Source: Sphingobacterium paucimobilis HER1398 (GTDB lineage: Bacteria; Bacteroidota; Bacteroidia; Sphingobacteriales; Sphingobacteriaceae). From it: 64,000 nucleotides of DNA. Positions 53,401 through 61,563 of the stretch are shown in pieces. Made by a program: the position numbers and the translations under genes. The stretch is taken from contig NZ_ATDL01000016.1 in the NCBI RefSeq assembly GCF_000416985.1, forward strand, positions 310,001 to 374,000. Reading direction: 5' to 3'. The notes under the pieces were generated by a model that worked only from the letters and a program-made list of their open reading frames with translations, had not been told where the DNA came from and ran no database searches. The first letter of the stretch is position 1; every line of letters begins with the position of its first letter.

Positions 53401-53914
53401 TATGTCTGATTATTATGGCGGTTGGAACAATAATTTCAAGTATAAATCTCTACAGCTGGATGTGCTCGTACACTTTGATATGGGACGGGAGATTTATAAT
53501 AACATGGCTAGAATAATGTCTAGAAAAGGAGATGTATTGGTGAATGGAGCGGCATGGTACTATGACAATCGCTGGACGATGCCGGGACAGGTCACCTCGG
53601 TGCCACGTGCCATAGATGGTTCTACTGAACTTAATTCCTTAGCAGCAGATGGCTCTTCTACACGCTTTTTGGAGGATGCATCTTATATCCGATTAAAGCA
53701 TATCAACCTTTCTTATGATATACCTTCCAATTTTTCTAATAGATTGAAAATATCTAATGCTCGTGTGTTTTTTCAGGCACTCAATGTCATTACATGGACA
53801 AAATGGACAGGATATGATCCAGAGTTTTATATTGACGAGAGCAACTTTGACTCAAATGCGGGGATTGTCCCTCAAACAAGGACATTTAATTTAGGAGTTC
53901 AGTTTAAATTCTAA
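50495..53914 (+). CDS. SusC/RagA family TonB-linked outer-membrane protein with STN domain
   Basis: A 1139-residue TonB-dependent transporter. It has a signal peptide (to about residue 51), an STN signalling domain (about 52-126), a carboxypeptidase-regulatory-like domain (about 144-216), the SusC motif NEVVVTGYT and a plug (GRMAGVNVSSATGIPGG, PLYIVDGIPV). The 22-strand barrel ends in QTRTFNLGVQFKF. The STN domain identifies it as a transducing receptor that signals through the upstream FecR protein. It pairs with the SusD gene 4 nt downstream. The substrate is unknown; the neighbours argue for a peptide. Confidence 0.96.
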   Translation: MQADFPNHTDSLVHAEKKKANLRRFSLRLRVVTLLLVTSVSYAAATILFAQQLDLKLNNVSLQYALDEVKRQSNYINWHEGRAIVSDIPVTINAKKISLRNALNKIFEGQPYTYEIVAETIVIKRKKEELTTTAAVSPLQEVITVEGRVRLEGKAVNADFGGISIREKGTISSAVTDKEGHFKIRVRKNAVLVFSMIGYRPREMNVGVVDKIDIELQEELSRLNEVVVTGYTVQERREITGAISQIKAKDIENMPIQTFDQAMQGRMAGVNVSSATGIPGGAVRVQIRGEGSISAGNDPLYIVDGIPVNSEDAGTVTSSNPLAFLNPKDIESIEVLKDAAAASIYGAQAANGVVLITTKSGAAGPTIVNVEYNQGLVTPMPLIETMNTQQFIQGRMEAKRNYYPEYSLEQIRSEVLNELQLPIGMTDAEILSLPSYDWQNAAFRNGWSSQLNLSAEGGAQRTTFRLGGSYENNRGSVVGTSFQRGTASLRLNHSVNDKLSFKANVNLTMLRQEGAAGTAGANLFLSSPHYTAPLMLPFLPVYNSDGSYSLNPQGFPGTFRYHAIAAAEMNDFVSKNNSILSSLRADYKIRKDLTLRSYAGVHYNVNVDNLYSDPRTNEAQGRKGILVLNQRYPVSFTTTHHLTYNKTYAKHHKVTALGGVEYRSYVNETTRVEAEGFPSHRFKTLQSASTINSATGSFTTVKRMGVFGQANYNYRNKYMLSGILRYDGSSRFGENHLFGWFPAISGGWDASQEQFLKKVNWLNQLKLRVGYGETGNDRIGNFTAQSLYGTTQYDGQGGTIPTRLGNSDLRWERNVTTNIGLDYSVLNRRIYGSLEVYRRVSKDLLLTQPIPWVSGYAEISRNVGEVKNEGLELEVNFNPVRSSSFNWTSGFNISFVRNRVTKLYGDLTSLPGRASVRVGYSLHTNFLNQYAGVNSATGRPMWYDAEGNYSYRPGGQGSTSYTLRDRGNSMSDYYGGWNNNFKYKSLQLDVLVHFDMGREIYNNMARIMSRKGDVLVNGAAWYYDNRWTMPGQVTSVPRAIDGSTELNSLAADGSSTRFLEDASYIRLKHINLSYDIPSNFSNRLKISNARVFFQALNVITWTKWTGYDPEFYIDESNFDSNAGIVPQTRTFNLGVQFKF

Positions 53915-53918
53915 AAAA

Positions 53919-55331
53919 ATGAAGAAATATAGTTATTCATTATTAATACTATCGCTTATTCTAGGGCTGGCAGCTTGTAAAAAAGCTATTGAAGTCGATC
54001 CTAAACAATCTATTCCTTCGGAAACAGCGTTAGAAACGATTGAAGATATCCAAGCAGGTGTTTTCGGGATATATGCGACACTCCGAAATGTTGATCTATA
54101 TGGTAGGGATCTAATTGCAGTGGCCGAGGCTCTCGCTGACAACACAGTACATACTAATGTAAGTGGACTTCGAAATGAATGGAATAATAATCTTGGCGCT
54201 CATATGGATCCTTGGGAACAGGGGTTCTATGGTGTCAATCGAGCGAATTTGGTGCTTGAAGCTATTGAAAAAGTAGAGGCACCTGGTGCTTGGAAAGACG
54301 CAATGGCTGGACAGGCTCATTTTTTGAGGGCCCTGTTTTACTTTAATATGTCGACGGTATATGGCTATGACCCTACAGCAGTAATAGGAGCCAATGATCG
54401 CGGTGCGGTACCTGTTTATGAAAAAGGAATCATTGCAATAGAAGACCTTGTTTTAGTTGGACGCGCACCGATTAATTATATGTATGATTTTATCTATAAA
54501 GATTTAGATAGTGCGTATTCCAAATTGTCGAGAAATACGGTGGGAGCGGCTCCGCACCGGGCAACTGTCGAAGCTGTGAATGCTTTGTATTCAAGAGTCG
54601 CTTTATTTCGAGGAGATTACCCAACAGTCATTGCGCGGGCAGGGGCAACGCTCGAAAAAACGGCAATGTCACTACAGACTAATAGCTCCTATATCAATGC
54701 ATGGCGAGCTGAAACTCACCCAGAATCTATATTTGAAGTTAAGTTTAACGTAAATGAAAATCTGGGTGCCAATAACTCCTTGCGAGCAACCTTCACCACA
54801 CGTGCCTTCTTGCAAGACCCTATGCCTTCCACACACGGTTCTCTGGCAGTAGCAGATGAACTAATGGAACTATATGCGGCGAATGATATTAGAAGGCAGT
54901 TGATTATAAAAGGGTTAGGGAATAATGTGAATCGAAATGAAATGACCAAGTTTATAAGTCGAGGCGGAGTAAAAGATTTGGACAATGTCCCTGTTATAAG
55001 AGTTTCAGAACTATATCTCAATCGGGCAGAGGCATATTTTCGTATCAATGAGATTGGTTTAGCTCGAGAGGATGTCAATGTTATCAGGCAACGTGCAGGA
55101 TTGTCAGCGACTACAAAATCGGGTTCGGAACTACTGGAAGAGATCTTGTTGCAACGTAGGCTAGAATTTGCATTTGAAGGACACCGTTGGTTTGATCTGA
55201 AGCGATTGGGACGTAACATCGTGAAATCAGGAAGGACGCTTGCCTTTACAGATCCCAGAATCTTGGCTCGTATTCCTTTTCGCGAAGTGAATGCTTCGGA
55301 AGGGATGATTAGACAGAACAAAGGTTATTAA
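53919..55331 (+). CDS. RagB/SusD family outer-membrane lipoprotein
   Basis: A 470-residue lipoprotein with the signal ending LGLAACKK (lipidation at the Cys). It has the SusD TPR-like scaffold: GVFGIYATLRNVDLYGRD, MAGQAHFLRALFYFNM and the C-terminal RVSELYLNRAEAYFRI, LLEEILLQRRLEFAFEGHRWFDLKRLGR. SusD proteins form a hinged lid on the SusC barrel and capture substrate at the cell surface. It lies 4 nt after susC and 17 nt before the next lipoprotein gene. Confidence 0.96.
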   Translation: MKKYSYSLLILSLILGLAACKKAIEVDPKQSIPSETALETIEDIQAGVFGIYATLRNVDLYGRDLIAVAEALADNTVHTNVSGLRNEWNNNLGAHMDPWEQGFYGVNRANLVLEAIEKVEAPGAWKDAMAGQAHFLRALFYFNMSTVYGYDPTAVIGANDRGAVPVYEKGIIAIEDLVLVGRAPINYMYDFIYKDLDSAYSKLSRNTVGAAPHRATVEAVNALYSRVALFRGDYPTVIARAGATLEKTAMSLQTNSSYINAWRAETHPESIFEVKFNVNENLGANNSLRATFTTRAFLQDPMPSTHGSLAVADELMELYAANDIRRQLIIKGLGNNVNRNEMTKFISRGGVKDLDNVPVIRVSELYLNRAEAYFRINEIGLAREDVNVIRQRAGLSATTKSGSELLEEILLQRRLEFAFEGHRWFDLKRLGRNIVKSGRTLAFTDPRILARIPFREVNASEGMIRQNKGY

Positions 55332-55348
55332 TATTATTGAATAAGAAA

Positions 55349-56404
55349 ATGAAATACATAATAACAATATTCATTAGCGTTTTCATGTTGACCTCCTGCT
55401 TTAAGGATTATAACGAGGACTTCTTGATTACAAAGAAAGCTGTCGAGTTTGAGGATGCAGCAACGAATTCTAATGCGCCAGGGAAAAACTTTCCTGTTCT
55501 TGCAAACCTGTTGGAAATGAACGGTGTCACGTCTTATCGTGTAAACTTTTTTGGAGGACTATCTTCTGTTCCGCAACAAATAGCTTACCGTATAGTGGAA
55601 GAGCAGAGTACTGCAGTAGAGGGAAGGGATTTCAGATTCATAACAGGCAATAGCCTTACCGTTCCTGCCAATACTAGTTTTGGATTCTTGCAGATCGAAG
55701 TGTTGCCGACCATCAATGGGAGTAAGTTGTTGGTTGTTGAGCTTATAGGAAATAATGAAGTAGAGGTCTCTGCCAATTATCGTACTATAGGTATTCCAAT
55801 GAGCAATGCGGTATTGACGCCTGCACCCGGTATTGTCGTGGACAAAGGTGATTATTTGCACATTACTGAACTGGAATTGGGTGGAGACGCTAATCCCGAT
55901 ATTGGTTGTTTCTTAGACATGAAAACTGCCAATATTTATAATTGGGAAGCAGTGGAGCTATTTCCTGAAAAAGCGACGATAGGTTATTTTCACTCCGGGA
56001 GCAACTTTGCAAATTTTGTTTTTCCAGGCTTGTCTAGCATGTCCACAGCATGGAATAGTTACTACAATCGAATTCGAAATTGGTCTGTTGCACCAACAGG
56101 GACGGTCGTAAGGTATACTAATATTCAACCAGTAGACGAGGCTTTGTACGAGGGGTTGGATTCCAGAGCAGATATCGAGAATGCTGTACGCAGTGCACAG
56201 ATTGATGTCTTAACGCGACACGGTTCGGCATCCACTTATGGGCCTGGCGAACGCGTACGTTCTTTGAAATCCGGAGATATCGTGTTTGTTTACTCGTCCA
56301 CACATGATTTTTATGCGGTGATACGAGTGAAAAATGCTTTACCTGACGGAGCAGTGGCGAGTACGGATAGAAAAATAAAAATAGAGTACAAAGTTCAAAA
56401 GTAA
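55349..56404 (+). CDS. Lipoprotein with DUF4843-like N-terminus and one copy of an unnamed repeat domain
   Basis: A 351-residue lipoprotein (MKYIITIFISVFMLTSC). Residues about 25-155 look like the beta-sandwich of SusE/DUF4843-type proteins (YRIVEEQSTAVEGRDFRF). Residues about 170-351 form one copy of a domain shared with the next four related genes. Its anchors are FLDMKTANIY, the ATIGYFHSGSNFAN segment and the late motif LKSGDIVFVYS followed by FYAVIRV. I use ATG 55349; a TTG at 55337 would only add four residues. It occupies the position of a surface glycan/ligand-binding lipoprotein after SusD, so substrate binding is likely but unproven. Confidence 0.75.
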   Translation: MKYIITIFISVFMLTSCFKDYNEDFLITKKAVEFEDAATNSNAPGKNFPVLANLLEMNGVTSYRVNFFGGLSSVPQQIAYRIVEEQSTAVEGRDFRFITGNSLTVPANTSFGFLQIEVLPTINGSKLLVVELIGNNEVEVSANYRTIGIPMSNAVLTPAPGIVVDKGDYLHITELELGGDANPDIGCFLDMKTANIYNWEAVELFPEKATIGYFHSGSNFANFVFPGLSSMSTAWNSYYNRIRNWSVAPTGTVVRYTNIQPVDEALYEGLDSRADIENAVRSAQIDVLTRHGSASTYGPGERVRSLKSGDIVFVYSSTHDFYAVIRVKNALPDGAVASTDRKIKIEYKVQK

Positions 56405-56424
56405 AAACTTAAACCAATTAAGTT

Positions 56425-57768
56425 ATGAAAAGGATATTATATATAGTTTATTCACTAAGCGTGATAGGGGGCGCAGGCTTGATGTGGTCCTGTGATAAGG
56501 AAAAACAACTACCCTTAGACAAAGATGTCAAAAAAGAAATCGCTCCTATTGATCTCGGAGAAGAAGATCAGGGAGAGGATGTCAGTACGATTCGAGATTA
56601 TATGTATACTAAGGTATTTATGACGGCAGATGCGGTCGATATGGGAGGTAGTGCTATGGATCTTGCATCAGGTAAAGTGTATCGGGGTACTAATATGCAT
56701 AATTATGCACATGCTATTGATTTTTTGTACATGGATTATGGTAATGGTACCAAAGGGAACATCGTTCTCCCAGCGTCTAGAGAATTGTCTGTGAATATAC
56801 TCGGAGAAGATGTTCAATATGGGTGGCGCCATAAAAATGAGGGCGTCTTGTATCGATTGGATATGGTGAGTTCAAGGGATATGGAATGGTTTAATAGCGC
56901 CAACTCGGCAGAACGAATCAGCATCTTGGTAGATTCGATGATACATGTACTCTCTACCGATCCAACGCATAAAAAAGATCGTTACCGAAATATAAAAACG
57001 AATGAAATTTATGTTTTTAAATCATTGACTCGTGGTATTTCCAGTCTTATTCACGTTAATCAGCAAATTAATGCGGGTGATGGGTCACAATGTCGATTGG
57101 AAGTCAAGAGTGATACGAGTAGATTACAAGCAGTCACTCCTATTTCGGGAGGACTTATCAACGCCAATGGTAACTATTATGCGGATAAGATGGAAATCAC
57201 ATTCCAGAATCTTTCAAGCACTCATGAAGAGTATTATATTGATTTTAAAAAGAAGAAGTTTTATACACAGAGTGAACTACAGGCCGAGGATTATGCGAAT
57301 ATCAACTTTATTTTAGGGCGTAGAAGTAGTAATGGAGAGCTCTATTTGTTTACGCCAACAAGTGCTCCAGGAAAGACAAATTATAATAGTTCCACACTCA
57401 GTGCACATTTAACCTCCTTACAAAATGCTGGACATTTCTTGACGTGGAAATCTCGTTTGTTAAGCACTCATTCATCGTACAACACGAAGAATAATAATTT
57501 TGAGAATACACGATTGAATAATACATCAATATATCAGTTCTATGCATCTATATTGAATAATGGGTGGGCGTCGCATTACACTGTAAACACAGACGCACGT
57601 GATCTAGTAGGTAGAGTATATAGCGTCAGTAACAGGCCAGATAGCCCTGCGTACAATCAGCTGGAGGGGCGTACCGATCTTTTTTTCGCGGTCTTCAAGT
57701 TTGTGGAATATGATAGTGGCACTGGTAGAGTGGTCATTGATGTGAAAAGTTATAATTCCTTAGATTAA
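56425..57768 (+). CDS. Lipoprotein with two copies of the unnamed repeat domain
   Basis: A 447-residue lipoprotein (signal ending LMWSCDKEK). After a short acidic linker, copy A (about 60-230) has AMDLASGKVY, IDFLYMDYGNGTKGN and LTRGISSLIHVN. Copy B (about 255-447) has YIDFKKKKFY, INFILGRRSSNGEL and FFAVFKFVEYDSGTGRVVIDVKS. No enzyme motif is seen. It lies 20 nt after the preceding lipoprotein gene and 9 nt before the next. It is probably on the outer membrane, possibly surface-exposed next to SusCD; function unknown. Confidence 0.7.
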   Translation: MKRILYIVYSLSVIGGAGLMWSCDKEKQLPLDKDVKKEIAPIDLGEEDQGEDVSTIRDYMYTKVFMTADAVDMGGSAMDLASGKVYRGTNMHNYAHAIDFLYMDYGNGTKGNIVLPASRELSVNILGEDVQYGWRHKNEGVLYRLDMVSSRDMEWFNSANSAERISILVDSMIHVLSTDPTHKKDRYRNIKTNEIYVFKSLTRGISSLIHVNQQINAGDGSQCRLEVKSDTSRLQAVTPISGGLINANGNYYADKMEITFQNLSSTHEEYYIDFKKKKFYTQSELQAEDYANINFILGRRSSNGELYLFTPTSAPGKTNYNSSTLSAHLTSLQNAGHFLTWKSRLLSTHSSYNTKNNNFENTRLNNTSIYQFYASILNNGWASHYTVNTDARDLVGRVYSVSNRPDSPAYNQLEGRTDLFFAVFKFVEYDSGTGRVVIDVKSYNSLD

Positions 57769-57777
57769 AATACTGCT

Positions 57778-58992
57778 ATGAAACTATTAGATTATAAATA
57801 TTACATATGGGGCATACTTCTAGTCTGCACGATTATTTCTTGTGAGCGTAATATCGCGGTGTCAACCGATGATATCGACACGGACTTTTTTAAGGATGAT
57901 GCTATTTCCCGAGTTTTTCTAAAGCCCGGGGGGAGAGAAAGCAGTGCGGGGGGGTATATGGATATACGTGGAGGTTCTCTATTTGACTTTAGTGAAATGG
58001 AAAAATATTATCATGATGTAGATCTGGCTTATACCTATGGCGTGGAGACGGGAAATAATCTATTAACAATGGATGCTAAAGATGTGTCTTTTGCTGAAAT
58101 CGGTGAGGAAATAGAACATGCTTATCCTTACAAGAATAAAGGCGAATTGATTTTGTTTTCGGAGGTGACGAAGGAAGATAAAGCGTGGTTTGATCAGCTT
58201 GCGTCTGTACAGGATATACGGCGTGGTTATGATTCGGTTATGGGAGTGCTGTCTTCTAAATACGGTGCTGCGGTGCAGCCGGTTAAAAGACTGACTAATC
58301 TAAAAAAAGGAGATATCGTGTTGTATAATGCGATAAATCGGAAATTTAAAAGTATTATTTATATCGAAGATGTGGCTGGTGCTGCCAACGGGAGTATGGT
58401 AATGTCCATTAAATCTGATATGACAGAGCAACGCTATCTTCAAAAACCTGATATACCACTTCATAAACTGTCTGGCTGGGGAGATACCTTAGTTTTTAAA
58501 GTTAATACTCCATTGGGAGACGAAAATTATGTAGATCTATTGAACAGAAAAGTCTCTAAGGCTGAGGATTTGGAGGGAGAAGATGTTTCTCAGATCACCC
58601 TGTTGCATGTTTATGATGGGATATCTTCGGGCTTTTATACCATGACGAGCAGTTACATCGGATCCTCGTACAGACCTGAATTATGGAACTGGATCAATAC
58701 GCTTCCAAATAGAAATGAGATGCATTGGAATAGAATAGATAACCATGTTAAATACCTGCCAGGAAAAACTTTTGAAGATTTGAGAAATAATAATGAATCT
58801 CTACGATCATATGGCGCTTATATAGGTGATAACTCATGGACGTCAAGATTCACAGGTTCTACATTGGTTCCTGGTTTTGTGATGTGGATTAAGGATAAAT
58901 CAAATCAAACCATGGGTTTTTTGAAGGTCTTAGAAGTAGATAATAATATTGGAACATGTAAAGTAGTTTTAAAATATGTGCATAAAGAATAG
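57778..58992 (+). CDS. Lipoprotein with two copies of the unnamed repeat domain
   Basis: A 404-residue lipoprotein (signal ending TIISCERN). Copy A (about 43-215) has YMDIRGGSLF, VDLAYTYGVETGNN and KKGDIVLYNA. Copy B (about 234-404) is diverged, with YVDLLNRKVS, ITLLHVYDGISSGF and GFVMWIKDKSNQTMGFLKV. It has the same layout as the preceding protein, so the two probably arose by duplication. The 3' end overlaps the next gene by 17 nt, which suggests coupled translation. No catalytic motif was recognised. Confidence 0.7.
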   Translation: MKLLDYKYYIWGILLVCTIISCERNIAVSTDDIDTDFFKDDAISRVFLKPGGRESSAGGYMDIRGGSLFDFSEMEKYYHDVDLAYTYGVETGNNLLTMDAKDVSFAEIGEEIEHAYPYKNKGELILFSEVTKEDKAWFDQLASVQDIRRGYDSVMGVLSSKYGAAVQPVKRLTNLKKGDIVLYNAINRKFKSIIYIEDVAGAANGSMVMSIKSDMTEQRYLQKPDIPLHKLSGWGDTLVFKVNTPLGDENYVDLLNRKVSKAEDLEGEDVSQITLLHVYDGISSGFYTMTSSYIGSSYRPELWNWINTLPNRNEMHWNRIDNHVKYLPGKTFEDLRNNNESLRSYGAYIGDNSWTSRFTGSTLVPGFVMWIKDKSNQTMGFLKVLEVDNNIGTCKVVLKYVHKE

Positions 58993-59632
58993 CCTTTCTC
59001 GATTGAATACAGCAGGTTTCGTCTTTTTGACAAGCATTATGTTTTGTCTATTGATTAATAGTGAGGTTGTGCAGGCACAAGAGGTTTCTTTAAAGGTTTT
59101 TAAATCAAAACTCACCGCTCAAAATGCTAAGCCTGCACGTAATTTTTTGGACTTGAAAGAGAGAAAGATGTTGGATCTGATAGCGGCTAGCTATAGACCT
59201 GAAGACATCGATATGTTCGTTTTATTTGGCCGCAATACACGTGTCAACATCATGTTGCCGTCAAGCAAAAATATAGCCTCTTTTGGAGAACACTTTAAAA
59301 TAAATATACAGGATGGCTGGGATACTCATAATAAAGGCGTACTGATCAACCTAGGGAAGGACCTGAATATACAGAAGCAGTTTGATGTAGTTAAGACCTT
59401 GTCGCAACTGGAGACCTGGTATGCAGAGGCCGAAATCGAAATTGGTAATAAAACAGGTTATCAATTGCGTAAAAATGGGCCGATCGACAATTTGATTCGT
59501 GTTGAAAAGGGAGATATTATCCTGTTTAAGGCTATCGATAGGTCGTTTTATGCAGTGGGCATGGTACAACGCTTAGAAGAGTCTCATGAAGGACAACTGG
59601 TTATCGAATGGAAACTACCAAAAAGCTTCTGA
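58976..59632 (+). CDS. Exported single-copy repeat-domain protein
   Basis: A 218-residue protein with a signal peptide ending VVQAQ (no lipobox Cys at the cleavage site). One copy of the domain follows: FLDLKERKM, IDMFVLFGRNTRVN, VEKGDIILFKA and FYAVGMVQRL. Unlike the three proteins before it, it is predicted to be soluble in the periplasm or secreted. Its start lies within the previous gene (overlap 17 nt). It directly precedes a serine hydrolase gene. The protein at 60916 has the same size and layout, also just before a serine hydrolase. Confidence 0.7.
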   Translation: MCIKNSLSRLNTAGFVFLTSIMFCLLINSEVVQAQEVSLKVFKSKLTAQNAKPARNFLDLKERKMLDLIAASYRPEDIDMFVLFGRNTRVNIMLPSSKNIASFGEHFKINIQDGWDTHNKGVLINLGKDLNIQKQFDVVKTLSQLETWYAEAEIEIGNKTGYQLRKNGPIDNLIRVEKGDIILFKAIDRSFYAVGMVQRLEESHEGQLVIEWKLPKSF

Positions 59633-59668
59633 GCGTAGGAAAATAGTGATAAATATAATTATAAGAAT

Positions 59669-60868
59669 ATGAAAATGATAAGATCTTATACAATAGGGCT
59701 AGTTTTGATGCTGCTTGGTCAGACTATGCTTTTACTGGCCTGTAGCAATAGACTTGAAAATGAATTGGGCATACAGACCAATAAGGATAAGTACGCACCT
59801 GATGAAGACAAAGAACCAGGTGAAAAGCCTGAGCCTGGTAAAGATAGGATGCCGAAAGTCTTGGCTGATATTGCAAAAAGCAATAATATACCAGGTGTAC
59901 AGATCGCCCATTTTAAAGGTGATAAAGTCGATTCTTATGTGTATGGAGTTACGGATATTGCGAGTGGAACACCATTGACAGATGAGCATCTTTTTCAAGC
60001 AGCTTCTATCAGTAAAATTGTTGCTACATATGCATTTTTGAGGCTTTACGAAAAAGGCTTGTTTGACCTGGATGAGCCCCTGAATAAATACTTCATTTAT
60101 GATCGTGTAGCAAGGGCGAATAATCCTAAAAATGATCTTATTACAGCGAGGCACGTACTGGCACATTTAACAGGCTACCCTAATTGGGTAACGAGTGCTT
60201 ATTCTCTAGCCTGGCGGACTTCGATTTTAGAACCAGGCGCTACCTATACTCCGGGTGTTCATTATCGTTATTCGGGGGAGGGATTTACCTATTTGCAGGA
60301 GGTGATAAAACACTTGACAGGAAAGAGCCTTCAGCAGATTGCAAAGGAAGAGGTGTTTGATCCGTTTGGCATGACCAGCACCAGTTATCAATGGGATCCT
60401 AAATTTGAAGGCAAAAATACGGTAGGACATACCAATACGGATGGTGTCGTGCGCATGATCGGTGGCAACGGGATGACTGAGTTTACAGAACAGTCGGCCA
60501 ATAGTGCATATTCTATGTTTACTAATGCTAGAGATTTTGTAAAGTTTTTGAAGAATGGACTGGTAGATGGGAAAGGATTAAAACCCGAAACTTACAAGTT
60601 GTTGACGACTACTGTTAGTTGGTCCAATGGCGTTAATAATCCAAATTTATCTAGGGGATTGGGATTGGTAATCCAGCATAATGAGCGGGGGTTGAGCCTA
60701 TACCATAGTGGTAGTAATCCTGGGTATTTAGCTTATTGTATTGCTTATCCTGACCTGGATGAAGGGCTGGTTATATTCACCAATCATAATGATGCAGGTC
60801 GGTTTATGGGACGGAGTGGCTTTCCCTATTTTTTAGGAGAAGACCAGACGTTCTATATGTTTAATTAA
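59669..60868 (+). CDS. Serine hydrolase lipoprotein (beta-lactamase-related, S12 type)
   Basis: A 399-residue lipoprotein (LLLACSN) with an acidic Pro-rich linker (about 40-60), then a penicillin-binding-protein-like domain. The SxxK motif is S113-I-S-K116 (FQAASISKIV). The second motif reads YRYSGEG, with Gly where class C lactamases have Asn, a variant found in many esterase/peptidase relatives. The third motif region is LYHSGSNPGY. Family members include DD-peptidases, D-amino-acid peptidases, esterases and class C beta-lactamases. The activity cannot be chosen from sequence alone. The neighbouring dipeptide epimerase makes a peptidase likely. Confidence 0.85.
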   Translation: MKMIRSYTIGLVLMLLGQTMLLLACSNRLENELGIQTNKDKYAPDEDKEPGEKPEPGKDRMPKVLADIAKSNNIPGVQIAHFKGDKVDSYVYGVTDIASGTPLTDEHLFQAASISKIVATYAFLRLYEKGLFDLDEPLNKYFIYDRVARANNPKNDLITARHVLAHLTGYPNWVTSAYSLAWRTSILEPGATYTPGVHYRYSGEGFTYLQEVIKHLTGKSLQQIAKEEVFDPFGMTSTSYQWDPKFEGKNTVGHTNTDGVVRMIGGNGMTEFTEQSANSAYSMFTNARDFVKFLKNGLVDGKGLKPETYKLLTTTVSWSNGVNNPNLSRGLGLVIQHNERGLSLYHSGSNPGYLAYCIAYPDLDEGLVIFTNHNDAGRFMGRSGFPYFLGEDQTFYMFN

Positions 60869-60915
60869 TACCGAGAGTCAGCAGAGATTGTGTTCAACAG
60901 TAGAAAAAAACAGAA

Positions 60916-61554
60916 ATGAATGTATTTAGAAATGTGCTGCTTTTAGCATTGTTTTTTATCGAGAGTGATTTTTTATATGCACAGAAAAGTGATCTTCGTG
61001 TATATACACTGACGTTAATGGGGCAAAATAGTCAATTGGGAGGAAATATGGTCGACCTGGACAAAGGGCGAGTATATCCAATAGAAGAAGCGGGCTATAA
61101 CCCTAAGCGGATAGACTTTGGTTTTATGTATGGTCGTAACACTGGGGGAAATCTTATGGTTCCCATCAGTCAGGGCTTTCTGACTTTTGGCGATAAGTTT
61201 AAAGAAGCTTTATTGTCTTGGGGCAATAATCGTAATAATGGAACTTTTATAAATCTAGGGAATACGGTAGAAGCACAGGAGATCTATCAAAAGATAGTAT
61301 CTCGTGTACAGATCGACGCCCTGTATAGTGAGTGGTTCGATAAGATAATGACTAATCCAGGTTATGATCCAGGAAAGCATGGCCCTGGACAGCGCACTCG
61401 ACCGATCGCTGTCGGTGACGTTGTTTTGTTCCGCTCGGAAAACAAGGATACGCAGCATATCTTACGTATTGTGAAATTTGTACAGAGCCAGAATGGAACG
61501 TTAGAAATAGAAGTGAAATCCCCCCTGAAGAATAATAAAAAAGGTAAGTTATAA
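60916..61554 (+). CDS. Exported single-copy repeat-domain protein
   Basis: A 212-residue protein with a signal peptide ending FLYAQ and one copy of the domain: MVDLDKGRVY, IDFGFMYGRNTGGN, VGDVVLFRS and ILRIVKFVQSQNGTLEIEVKS. It is the most canonical copy and pairs with the protein at 58976 in size, export signal and position before a serine hydrolase. The C-terminus is basic (NNKKGKL). It lies 9 nt before the next gene. Confidence 0.7.
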   Translation: MNVFRNVLLLALFFIESDFLYAQKSDLRVYTLTLMGQNSQLGGNMVDLDKGRVYPIEEAGYNPKRIDFGFMYGRNTGGNLMVPISQGFLTFGDKFKEALLSWGNNRNNGTFINLGNTVEAQEIYQKIVSRVQIDALYSEWFDKIMTNPGYDPGKHGPGQRTRPIAVGDVVLFRSENKDTQHILRIVKFVQSQNGTLEIEVKSPLKNNKKGKL

Positions 61555-61563
61555 ATAAAAAAG

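Larger units (their letters stand above)
55856..61524 (+). repeat. Family of seven copies of an unnamed ~180-residue domain in five exported proteins
   Basis: Copies by eye: 55856-56401, 56602-57114, 57187-57765, 57904-58422, 58477-58989, 59084-59617 and 60991-61524. Shared order is a short strand, then a (M/F/Y)(V/L/M/I)D(L/F/M/I) motif with a Lys/Gly-rich turn and often Tyr. An (I/V)D(F/L/M) segment with G..(T/S)..N follows. The best copies end with a GD(I/V)(V/I)L(F/Y) motif and an aliphatic strand before G.(L/M).(I/V). The two tandem second copies (in the genes at 56425 and 57778) are the most diverged. I cannot name the domain. Confidence 0.65.

Noticed and set aside
54716..55321. A 201-residue open frame on the minus strand opposite susD
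   Set aside because: Its composition is Ser/Arg-rich with no family features, and it lies wholly under a clear SusD reading frame.
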